From assembly GCA_002389785.1 (NCBI GenBank), contig DGQS01000221.1, forward strand, positions 1 through 9,338: a DNA stretch of 9,338 bases, given 5' to 3'. The position numbers and the translations under genes were made by a program. Below, piece by piece: positions 1 to 6,873 of this stretch. The stretch comes from Bacteroidetes bacterium UBA4408. Its GTDB lineage: Bacteria > Bacteroidota > Bacteroidia > UBA4408. Each line of letters starts with the position of its first letter. The stretch's first letter is position 1. The notes under the pieces were generated by a model. It made no database searches. It was not told the DNA's origin and was given only the letters and a program-made list of their open reading frames with translations.

Positions 1-1335
1 AGTAATGCCGGCATTGTGAATTTGGCCTATACTTCCATTGTCGGCAATTGAAGTTGTAGAACTATCCGTTAAATTCCAAGGAGTTGAAACAAAGCCACTA
101 TCTTCAACAAAACCGGTAATTGTATCCAAGAAGCAGCAATTGTAACCATACATGTCCATGGAAGAAAAGGAAACGTTGTCGGAAAAATTAAATTGATTGG
201 TTTTACCACAAACAACAAATTCAGCAGGTCCATTTCCTAAATGAACAATATTGGTAAATCGAGATAAGTAAGGTTGGAAGTCATTGTAAGTAACCTCCCA
301 TAGTTTAGTTCCTGTTGCAGAATATTTCACCACCATTGAAAGATCGATACCATTTATGTTTTGGATCAATCCACATGCAATTACTTCGTTGTTAGCAGTA
401 ATTGCCAGGTCGTTAAATTCAAACAAATTAAAGGTAGTTAATCCAAATGTTCTCGACCATTTTATTGCACCCGAAGTATCAAGCACACAAATATAGGCAG
501 GTTCTTGGCCTATGGGTGATCCATAAGATAAAGTACGACCACATATCGCATATCCTTCATAATTATTAAGCACAGCTAATGAGTTCGCCTGGTCAAATTG
601 ACTACCACCAAAAGTTTGTGCCCAAATTACCTTTCCGCTTGGATTGAGTTTTATTAAAAACATGTTATAAAACATCGGATTACTAGTAATTGCAGGAATC
701 AAATAGCCACTTACCATAATGTTACCTGCCGGATCGCATTTAATAGCTGTTGGAACTTCAGCGAAATATGCATCTATATAGTCTTTTGCCCAAATAATGG
801 TTCCGCTAGGAGAGATTTTTATCACAAGAATATCAATGGCAGAATTGGTGTTTTTATTCGTTTGACAAGCAATTACGAGATTTCCATCGGGACACAATGC
901 TGAAGCATAACTCGATTCATCACTTGAAGCGCCTGTATTTCCAATTCTTTTACTAAAGAGCAAATTACCGGCAGCGGAGAATTTTACAAGTAGTATTTCA
1001 TAATTTCCTCCGGCTGATCCATTATTAACATAACCGCTCATTAATAGACCACTATCGGCAGTTTGTATAAGCGAATATGCATCGCATGAGAAGTTGTTGC
1101 GAATAACTTTTGTCCAGCTCAAAACACCTTGTGCAGTATATTTTTGAAGAAAAGCCCGACTGGTAAAATTTGAATCAGATTTTCCAGTTAGTGCATAACC
1201 TCCGTCAAAAGTTTGAATTAAATCGCGGGGATATTCGTTGGCAATATCGATACCGGTATGGGTACAAAATTGTTGTGTAAATGCGGTGTTAGCAATCATC
1301 ACTAACGCAGCTAATAAGGCTCTTTTTAGTTTCAT
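1..1335 (-). CDS. Secreted beta-propeller repeat protein, probable T9SS cargo (3' end missing)
   Basis: The frame is open from an ATG at 1335 to the window edge: 445 codons with no stop, so the C-terminus is absent. Residues 1-20 form a signal peptide (KLKR, then a hydrophobic stretch, ending AFT before QQ). The rest is a tandem repeat of about 54 residues. Each unit carries a DGGYALTG-like turn, a strand such as FLQKYTAQG or MFLIKLNPSG, and a closing aromatic residue at W74, F127, W182, W238, W293 and W346. This is the pattern of delta-60/PQQ-like propeller blades, here six clear units plus a weaker seventh. The segment near 425-445 (TDSSTTS, NGSIGQIHNAGIT) resembles the linker that often precedes a gliding-motility-type C-terminal sorting domain, but that domain would lie outside the window. 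Known for the family: surface or secreted proteins of Bacteroidota, usually without assigned function. It is the last visible gene of the comB operon, 21 bases behind the nuclease-like gene. Confidence 0.85.
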   Translation of the reverse strand, partial: MKLKRALLAALVMIANTAFTQQFCTHTGIDIANEYPRDLIQTFDGGYALTGKSDSNFTSRAFLQKYTAQGVLSWTKVIRNNFSCDAYSLIQTADSGLLMSGYVNNGSAGGNYEILLVKFSAAGNLLFSKRIGNTGASSDESSYASALCPDGNLVIACQTNKNTNSAIDILVIKISPSGTIIWAKDYIDAYFAEVPTAIKCDPAGNIMVSGYLIPAITSNPMFYNMFLIKLNPSGKVIWAQTFGGSQFDQANSLAVLNNYEGYAICGRTLSYGSPIGQEPAYICVLDTSGAIKWSRTFGLTTFNLFEFNDLAITANNEVIACGLIQNINGIDLSMVVKYSATGTKLWEVTYNDFQPYLSRFTNIVHLGNGPAEFVVCGKTNQFNFSDNVSFSSMDMYGYNCCFLDTITGFVEDSGFVSTPWNLTDSSTTSIADNGSIGQIHNAGIT

Positions 1336-1356
1336 GAGTACAGAATTTACCATTAA

Positions 1357-2343
1357 TTAATCCGTGTGTCCTTTTACCGTTTCAAGCGGTTTACCATGTT
1401 TCCATAAATACTCTTCAGCTTCATTCGCTTTTCGCAATGAATCTGAAACTTCTTTAGTATCAAGTCGGTCGAGATTGGGTTGTCCGGCATTTACCCAAGC
1501 AGTGTACCACATACTTCCAACGGTAAGTATGCTTGCCATCATGCGTCGTTCAACCATTCCATTAAGCATTTTATCGTAGGCGCTTGTAAACTCTTCGGAG
1601 TAAACTTTAACAGTAGTGGTTCCACGATTTTCGAAACTATATTTCTTGTCACTAAGTATTTTTTTGCTCAATTCGGCTTCGAATAACAATACAGAATCCT
1701 TTTCCGAAAAACTCACTTGTACTGTTTCCCAGGCTTTTTTTAAAGGGTTTTCAATATACTCAGCACGTCCAACAAAATAATCGTAACCTTCGGCTTTTAA
1801 TTCCGGAATGCGACTTTCCCAAAAGCCGTGTATTCCTCGTTGTCCGGTTAATTGTCCATTGTAATTTTCAGTAGTATGCAAGGGCACATGAGAGTCGCCA
1901 ATATAATGGCCTATTTCGGAAGATAACTTTAAAATACGATCGATGTTACCTTGCTTAAATGCATCTGTTAGGCGATACATCATGACTTCAATATGCCAAG
2001 GAACAATACCATAGGCTTTAAGCGAATCTTCACTGTATTTCGCCACTGCTGCTTTCCAATAGGTAGGAATACTATCAAAAGGATGTGTACTGTAATGATC
2101 ACAGTCGATGTAATGTCTGGGTGCTTCGTCCGCTACTACATTTCTTCGACTATCGGGGTCGGTCGCGTGATCGGTGATGTATTCGATGTGTTTCTTATAG
2201 AAACTAAACATTTCGGGAGGAAGGGTAAATACAGCCATTCGATTAATACGCTTGTGCGCAAAAAAGCCCCATGAATAAAGTTGATGTGTGGAAAAAACCC
2301 CTAACAACAGCAACAATACTAGCACATGGTTTTTAGTTTTCAT
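1357..2343 (-). CDS. Secreted zinc-dependent phospholipase C / S1-P1 nuclease-like protein
   Basis: This 328-residue protein has a signal peptide (residues 1-24) whose predicted cut leaves Trp25 as the mature N-terminus. In the zinc phospholipase C and S1/P1 nuclease superfamily the mature N-terminal Trp is itself a zinc ligand. The other ligands can be placed: H30 (W-x4-H, as W1/H6 in P1), D62 or D64 in TDPDSRR, H77 in RHYID, H118, H146/D150/H156 in GHYIGDSHVPLH, and H172/E176 in HGFWE. The closing Glu matches phospholipase C rather than the Asp of P1 nuclease. The substrate, a phosphodiester in nucleic acid or phospholipid, cannot be decided from sequence. It should act in the periplasm or outside the cell with three zinc ions. 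It starts 7 bases after the comB stop and is followed 21 bases later by the propeller gene, so all three are probably co-transcribed. Confidence 0.88.
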   Translation of the reverse strand: MKTKNHVLVLLLLLGVFSTHQLYSWGFFAHKRINRMAVFTLPPEMFSFYKKHIEYITDHATDPDSRRNVVADEAPRHYIDCDHYSTHPFDSIPTYWKAAVAKYSEDSLKAYGIVPWHIEVMMYRLTDAFKQGNIDRILKLSSEIGHYIGDSHVPLHTTENYNGQLTGQRGIHGFWESRIPELKAEGYDYFVGRAEYIENPLKKAWETVQVSFSEKDSVLLFEAELSKKILSDKKYSFENRGTTTVKVYSEEFTSAYDKMLNGMVERRMMASILTVGSMWYTAWVNAGQPNLDRLDTKEVSDSLRKANEAEEYLWKHGKPLETVKGHTD

Positions 2344-2350
2344 GAGTTAA

Positions 2351-3079
2351 TTAGGCTAAATCTTTTTCTAACTTAATAAGAACTCCTTCTTCTAAAACAG
2401 GAATGCAAAAGGTTTGATTGGGCGTAAGGCAGTAACGAATGTCCTTATCGAGATTCAGTCGTCCTAAGCGATTGCGATGGGATGAATTTCGTAAGAAGGG
2501 ATATAAATCTTCGGAAGCAAAATTCCACAAATGCACGGATGCACGGGCAGAATCGCAATCTGAGGTGAATTTTTTGGTAATTAATAATTGTTCTGCCAAA
2601 GCGCCCGCGAAAAGACTATCTTCCATGTTAAATTTATCTTTCCAACCGGCACATAACAATATAACATTCCGTTCCTGTTCACAAAGCCACTCAGCTATGG
2701 TATTTAAATTTAAAAATGAACCGATGGCAACTTTGTGTGCATTTTTGGCGGCATTTATGGCTTTGGTACCATTGGTTGTAGTAAGAACAATTGTTTTGTC
2801 TTTGAGGTTTTCATCCATGTAGCTGAAAGGGGAGTTACCCAAGTGAAATCCTTCTACAATAGAACCATCGCGTTCAGCAGCAACCAAAAAGCCTTGTTTT
2901 TTGTAATCAAAAGCTTCATCTAATGTGGAAACCGGAATTATCTTTTTTACTCCATTCTCAAAGGCAGTACAAATGGCTGAAGTTGCTCTTAGCACATCAA
3001 TAACTACTACAATTGCTTCATCGTCCCTAAACAGTGAGAAAGAAGCCGGTGAAAAACAAACTTGAACGTTATATGCCAT
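2351..3079 (-). CDS. comB: ComB-family 2-phosphosulfolactate phosphatase
   Basis: The 242-residue protein carries the ComB signature blocks: VVIDVLRATSAI (residues 25-36), ERDGSIVEGFHLGNSP (69-84), LTTTNGTKAI (99-108), LLCAGWKDKFNMEDSLFAG (141-159) and SHRNRL (200-205). ComB enzymes are Mg-dependent, cytoplasmic, and convert 2-phosphosulfolactate to sulfolactate in coenzyme M synthesis. In bacteria that make no coenzyme M the physiological substrate is often unclear, and no other sulfolactate gene is visible here. The frame stays open to an ATG at 3193, but the extra 38 residues are not ComB-like. They would cover the whole intergenic promoter region and overlap the divergent methyltransferase transcript. 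The family alignment begins at MAYNVQVCFSP, so 3079 is chosen. It is the first gene of a minus-strand operon. Confidence 0.87.
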   Translation of the reverse strand: MAYNVQVCFSPASFSLFRDDEAIVVVIDVLRATSAICTAFENGVKKIIPVSTLDEAFDYKKQGFLVAAERDGSIVEGFHLGNSPFSYMDENLKDKTIVLTTTNGTKAINAAKNAHKVAIGSFLNLNTIAEWLCEQERNVILLCAGWKDKFNMEDSLFAGALAEQLLITKKFTSDCDSARASVHLWNFASEDLYPFLRNSSHRNRLGRLNLDKDIRYCLTPNQTFCIPVLEEGVLIKLEKDLA

Positions 3080-3202
3080 CAAATACAGGTCTCTATTTTG
3101 AATTACAAATAAAAGAAAATCAATTGGAAATAAATAGTTGTTTGGGATGTGGGGATTAATTTGTTTTTTTGTACCTGCTGGTGTAGAAGCCAATACATAT
3201 TT
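3080..3202. promoter_or_regulatory. Divergent intergenic promoter region, comB / methyltransferase
   Basis: This 123-base gap separates two divergently transcribed genes. For the plus-strand methyltransferase, TTTG at 3141-3144 and TTTTTTTG at 3164-3171 are 19 bases apart and followed by TACC. This fits the Bacteroidota -33/-7 layout (TTTG, about 19 bases, TAnnTTTG) apart from T in place of A. Transcription would begin near 3176, leaving a leader of under 30 bases. For comB on the minus strand the best -7 candidate is TTTATTTG (3113 to 3106), with no convincing -33 partner. The plus-strand call is the stronger one. Confidence 0.45.
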
Positions 3203-4078
3203 ATGGCCCTTTCTGAATTTACTTCCTGTACTGTTTGTGGTTCCAATTCAATTCCTGCGTTAAACGGGTATGAAGCAGCTCATCTATGCAAATGTTCAAA
3301 TTGTACTTTTGTATTTACAAAGAAAATTCCAACCGAAAGTGAACTTATAGCACATTACGAAACTTATCCAAGAACCAATTCAATTTCGGCGATTACTATA
3401 AAGCGCTACAATGAGCTCTTAGATACTCTTGAAAAATTCAGAAATACCAATAATTTAATTGACGTTGGATGTGGTGATGGTTTTTTTTTAGAAACAGCCA
3501 AACGTAGAGATTGGAATGTATATGGTACCGAATACACCGATCAAGCATTGAAAATCTGTAAGGAAAAGGGAATACACATGCATCAAGGAAAACTGGATGC
3601 AATCAATTATCCTCCTAATTTTTTTGATGTGATTACTTCCTTTGAGGTAATTGAACATATTAATAATCCGAAAGAGGAATTGCAACACTTTTCAAAAATT
3701 CTCCGAAAGGGTGGAGCAGTGTATGTTACAACGCCTAATTTTAATTCGGTATCAAGGTATACTCTCAAAAGTAAATGGAATGTTATAGAATATCCTGAGC
3801 ATCTGAGTTATTATACTCAAAAAACGCTTTCCTATTTATTTCGTTCTGAAAATTTCAGCATAGATTCATTTCAAACCACGGGTATTTCACTTAGCCGGTT
3901 TCAAAAAAGTATTGGCCACACAGCTTCAAGCAACACAAACGGTGTTAGTAAAGATGAGGAATTGCGTGCTAAAACAGAAACAAAATTGCTTTATAAGCTA
4001 GCCAAAAAGCTTTTAAATGCTACGTTAACCTTGTTTCGTGCAGGCGACACTTTAAAAGGATTGTTCATAAAAAAATAA
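3203..4078 (+). CDS. Class I SAM-dependent methyltransferase with N-terminal zinc-ribbon-like segment
   Basis: The 291-residue protein has two parts. Residues 9-34 carry CTVC (C9, C12) and CKCSNC (C29, C31, C34), a likely four-Cys zinc site. From about residue 80 there is a Rossmann-fold methyltransferase: motif I LIDVGCGDG (85-93), acidic E110 closing motif II, the post-II block FDVITSFEVIEHINNP (141-156), and the KGGAVYVTTPN strand. This resembles the UbiG/methyltransferase type 11-12 group. Family members with N-terminal Cys pairs often modify sugars or polysaccharide precursors, but nothing here identifies the substrate. The frame begins at an ATG at 3149, but the 18 extra residues are unlike the family and would start upstream of the predicted transcription start. 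The ATG at 3203 sits just before the zinc-ribbon motif. Pirin follows after 30 bases with no visible promoter between, so they may share a transcript. Confidence 0.88.
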   Translation: MALSEFTSCTVCGSNSIPALNGYEAAHLCKCSNCTFVFTKKIPTESELIAHYETYPRTNSISAITIKRYNELLDTLEKFRNTNNLIDVGCGDGFFLETAKRRDWNVYGTEYTDQALKICKEKGIHMHQGKLDAINYPPNFFDVITSFEVIEHINNPKEELQHFSKILRKGGAVYVTTPNFNSVSRYTLKSKWNVIEYPEHLSYYTQKTLSYLFRSENFSIDSFQTTGISLSRFQKSIGHTASSNTNGVSKDEELRAKTETKLLYKLAKKLLNATLTLFRAGDTLKGLFIKK

Positions 4079-4108
4079 ACGCAACAGTAGCCAATAAACT
4101 CATACACT

Positions 4109-4831
4109 ATGTCGAAAACAGTTCTACACAAAGCAGCTAGCCGGGGTGTTGCCAACCATGGATGGTTGCACAGCAAGCATACTTTTAGTTTTGCAAATTA
4201 TCACCATCCCGAAAGAGTTCATTTTGGTGTTTTACGTGTTTTAAATGATGATACTGTGGCAGCCGGAATGGGCTTTGGTACACATCCCCATGATAATATG
4301 GAAATTATATCAATTCCATTGGAAGGAGATTTGGAGCATAAAGACAGCATGGGAAATGTTACTGTGATTAAAAAAGGGGATGTGCAAATTATGAGTGCAG
4401 GAACTGGAATTACCCATAGTGAATACAATAAAAATAAAGATAGTGAAGTTAAATTTCTTCAAATTTGGATTTTTCCAGAAAAGCGAAATATACCTCCCAG
4501 ATACGATCAAATTACTTTGAATGAAATTGATCGCAAGAACAAATTGCTAGAAATTGTTTCACCCGATAAAGACAGCTCTGGTGTTTGGATTAATCAACAA
4601 GCATGGTTTTATTTGACTAAATTAGACCAAGGTGTAAAGATTGACTACCAAGTAAAAAAAAGCGGAAATGGAGTTTATGCCTTTGTTTTAGCAGGTAGTT
4701 TTACAATTCATTCGATTGAGTTAAATGAACGTGATGGTTTAGGAATTTGGGAAGTTGAAAACTTTGAAATTGTTGCAAATTCAGCGAATGCAGAAGTATT
4801 GATTATGGATGTTCCAATGTTGTTGGAATGA
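4109..4831 (+). CDS. Pirin family bicupin protein
   Basis: The 240-residue protein has the length and layout of bacterial pirins such as YhhW, with two cupin domains. The N-terminal cupin carries the metal ligands H59 and H61 in GTHPHDNMEI and H103 and E105 in GTGITHSEYN. The first motif is followed by EGDLEHKDSMGN, as in other pirins. The C-terminal cupin (about 145-240) lacks such ligands, as is usual. The N-terminus RGVANHGWLHSKHTFSFANYH is diagnostic of the family. Some members oxidise quercetin in vitro (quercetin 2,3-dioxygenase activity), and others bind partner enzymes or transcription factors, so the role in this organism is unknown. It should be cytoplasmic. It lies 30 bases after the methyltransferase and probably shares its transcript. 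The next gene is convergent. Confidence 0.93.
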   Translation: MSKTVLHKAASRGVANHGWLHSKHTFSFANYHHPERVHFGVLRVLNDDTVAAGMGFGTHPHDNMEIISIPLEGDLEHKDSMGNVTVIKKGDVQIMSAGTGITHSEYNKNKDSEVKFLQIWIFPEKRNIPPRYDQITLNEIDRKNKLLEIVSPDKDSSGVWINQQAWFYLTKLDQGVKIDYQVKKSGNGVYAFVLAGSFTIHSIELNERDGLGIWEVENFEIVANSANAEVLIMDVPMLLE

Positions 4832-5049
4832 CTAAATTTGAATCAAGCGCTAATTAAGTACCAGTTAATAAACTGTTAGTTAATTTTTCAGTTTAATGAA
4901 ATTTATTTTCTAAGTTTGACAAAGCATTTTTTGCATGCTAAAGATATGGTTGTGGGGTGGAAGAAGGGGTATTTTATTTTCATGGTGGTTATATTTACTT
5001 CTTACAAAACCTCACAACTTACTTAACTTACCAGCCGGTAAAAATTCCG
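4832..5049. other. Convergent intergenic region with small hairpins
   Basis: This 218-base gap lies between the 3' ends of pirin and the DUF4153 gene. It holds CAGTT/AACTG with a 4-base loop (4862-4875), AGCAT/ATGCT with a 7-base loop (4923-4939), and TTACC/GGTAA with a 4-base loop (5028-5041) directly behind the DUF4153 stop. None has a clear U-tract, so none is a convincing intrinsic terminator. The region also contains a perfect TAnnTTTG box, the start of a possible small frame, and a G-rich tract, described separately. Confidence 0.5.
4911..4918 (+). promoter_or_regulatory. Possible -7 box (TAAGTTTG)
   Basis: TAAGTTTG is a perfect match to the Bacteroidota -7 consensus TAnnTTTG. It ends 16 bases before the ATG at 4935, a spacing close to that seen for the metallophosphoesterase gene (15 bases). 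No TTTG is found at the expected -33 position, which weakens the call. Confidence 0.3.
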
Positions 5050-5078
5050 TTAATTGTTTTCTTTATTTTTTCCAATGA
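4935..5078 (+). CDS. Possible small membrane peptide (47 codons), unproven
   Basis: An ATG at 4935 opens a 47-codon frame ending in TGA at 5076-5078. The predicted peptide begins MLKIWLWGGRRG and has a Trp/Leu-rich hydrophobic stretch (residues 13-23, ILFSWWLYLLL) after a basic RR pair. This would suit a small single-pass inner-membrane peptide. A TAnnTTTG box sits 16 bases upstream. Its last 29 bases overlap the 3' end of the convergent DUF4153 gene. I recognise no family. Chance open frames of this length are common, so this is a candidate only. It could also be the remnant of a decayed gene. Confidence 0.22.
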   Translation: MLKIWLWGGRRGILFSWWLYLLLTKPHNLLNLPAGKNSVNCFLYFFQ

Positions 5079-6873
5079 AGCATTCAAGCGTATAGCCATT
5101 TAGTTGGATGGTTTTTTTGCTGTATTTACCATGAATATGTTTGAAAACTAGCAGCGCCTGAAAGTTCTTTCCCGAAAGTAAGCAACTCATTAGTTTTACA
5201 GGAACAGCATAAGATTCGCTGTTTTTTTGAGACCGTAGGTTCGAAACTATTTTTGAAACATCTACTTTCAATTCCTCACTTCCCGATAAAACAACTAACC
5301 AAGTCCCATTTGCTTCAGACTTTAATGTGTAGGTTAAACTATCGCTCGTAAAGGTTGATTGAGTTGAATCGCCTGCATAATTATAATTGGAAACATACAA
5401 GGAATAGTTAGTAAGAGTTTGAGTGTAATCAGTTTCACAAGTATAATCAAAGTAGTCATTTTTTTCGCTTACGTATTCGGATATGTGCTCAAGACCCATT
5501 TGTTTGAGCAACAACTCGCTTTGAGCATAGTAATTTTGTGCCTTATTTGCCTTGTTTGCGTTCATTAATGAGTCGAGCGAACAAATATAAAATTGTTGTA
5601 AACTGCTGTATCCATGATACTCAACAAGGTAATCAACTACTGAGGAAATTTCTTTTTGAGTAGTAAAATCAATTTCCTTCGAAGTAGCGGCAATCTTATT
5701 GTTTTTAAGCAAACCCTGTGATTCGAGTAAATTAGTTAAGTGGGATTGTTGGCTTTTTAAAGAAATGGTAAAAACACTCCAAGGACCAAAAGTGCAGCTA
5801 AAAAGCACGATGCACAGTGAAACCGGGATAAACATTATGCTAAAACGCTTCGAAAATAAAAAGGCTAGGGCAACTACCAGAAGCCATAAAGCAAGCAAAA
5901 GTACTAAGTAGCGATTTTCGGTAATACCATACTCGCTAATGCGGGTTTTAATCGCAAAAAATAAAAGCACCAACAAAGGAAAAAGTGCGTAATAAAAAAA
6001 ACGAGAAAATAATGGAATCCATTTGTTTTGTTCGTCGTTATGCACCGGATGAACCAACAATAAAGATAAAATTCCGGCTACTGAAAAAAACAATACCAGG
6101 TAGGATACCCATCCTTCCGGCCATTGTTGCTGAAGAATTATTTTGGACATATAAGCATACAAAATCAAAAGGTAAACGGTAATCAGCGGAATAAGCACAT
6201 ATTGAGTGAAAAGTTTTAATCCTCTGGGATAATCGTGCTGTGTTTCTAATGCATCTATATTAGAAGGGAATGCAGAAAGAAAAAACCAGGTGTTGAATAC
6301 AGCGACTATAAGAACCCATAAGTAAGCATAAATTTTTTCATCAAAATTCACCTGAAAAAGTTTGTTTATGGCAACGATTGCCGCTGAAAGACCAATAAAC
6401 AAAACAATTGAATATAAAGCCGAAAGCTGAATTCCGAGAAAGAGGGATTTATTGTATTGCCAAAATCCATTTACTTCATTCTTCCCGATAAAAGGGGCAA
6501 ATGCAATAAATAAATGTAAAACAATTGCATATAAAACAAAGCGTATGCTAGCCTGCAATGTAAAAAAATCGGGTAAGGAAAAGTAAAACAATGCAAGCAA
6601 TAATACTCCTAAACTATAAAGTACAATGATTTTAGTTTGTGTAAAACGAAACCGCTCATGAATCACCGAAACGGCTATAAATAGTAGCATTCCCAGGTAA
6701 CAACACATAAGTGATTTAACTAAAAAAAAGTGTTCCTCGGTTGGGTTATTTCCTCTTTGAATTAGAAAAATGGCTATAGCAGCTCCTGCAATAGCAAAAA
6801 GTAAGGCCAATGAAAAGCGCAAAAAACTTGCTTTTGCCTTTATTATCAATGATTGTATTGATGGAATTTGCAT
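5050..6873 (-). CDS. DUF4153 domain-containing polytopic membrane protein
   Basis: The 607-residue protein has about eleven hydrophobic segments in its first 370 residues (roughly 17-38, 50-70, 82-100, 109-129, 146-169, 181-201, 222-242, 256-276, 290-309, 321-340, 345-370), followed by a soluble tail of about 235 residues. The hallmark DUF4153 blocks are present: FPSNIDALETQHDYPRGLKLF (202-222), WPEGWVSYLVLFFSVAGILS (251-270), ISEYGITENRYLVLLLALW (312-330) and FGPWSVFTISLKSQ (362-375). The family is widespread in Bacteroidota and has no assigned biochemical function. The ATG at 6873 gives a short basic lead into the first membrane segment. No TAnnTTTG box is evident in the 200 bases upstream, and the gene stands alone between a convergent neighbour and a 439-base gap. 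Confidence 0.88.
   Translation of the reverse strand: MQIPSIQSLIIKAKASFLRFSLALLFAIAGAAIAIFLIQRGNNPTEEHFFLVKSLMCCYLGMLLFIAVSVIHERFRFTQTKIIVLYSLGVLLLALFYFSLPDFFTLQASIRFVLYAIVLHLFIAFAPFIGKNEVNGFWQYNKSLFLGIQLSALYSIVLFIGLSAAIVAINKLFQVNFDEKIYAYLWVLIVAVFNTWFFLSAFPSNIDALETQHDYPRGLKLFTQYVLIPLITVYLLILYAYMSKIILQQQWPEGWVSYLVLFFSVAGILSLLLVHPVHNDEQNKWIPLFSRFFYYALFPLLVLLFFAIKTRISEYGITENRYLVLLLALWLLVVALAFLFSKRFSIMFIPVSLCIVLFSCTFGPWSVFTISLKSQQSHLTNLLESQGLLKNNKIAATSKEIDFTTQKEISSVVDYLVEYHGYSSLQQFYICSLDSLMNANKANKAQNYYAQSELLLKQMGLEHISEYVSEKNDYFDYTCETDYTQTLTNYSLYVSNYNYAGDSTQSTFTSDSLTYTLKSEANGTWLVVLSGSEELKVDVSKIVSNLRSQKNSESYAVPVKLMSCLLSGKNFQALLVFKHIHGKYSKKTIQLNGYTLECFIGKNKENN

Noticed and set aside
1364..2274. Plus-strand open frames opposite the nuclease-like gene
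   Set aside because: They are antisense to a gene with clear family motifs, lack promoters and encode no recognisable domains.
2439..2923. Plus-strand frames of 127 and 62 residues opposite comB
   Set aside because: They are shadows of a conserved comB reading frame with no recognisable motif.
3488..4510. Minus-strand frames opposite the methyltransferase and pirin genes
   Set aside because: They lie antisense to well-supported genes, and their translations show no family features.
5028..5041. TTACC/GGTAA hairpin directly behind the DUF4153 stop as an intrinsic terminator
   Set aside because: The stem is only 5 bp and no U-tract follows on the minus strand.
5699..6182. Plus-strand frames opposite the DUF4153 gene
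   Set aside because: They are Lys/Arg-rich shadow translations antisense to a conserved membrane protein.
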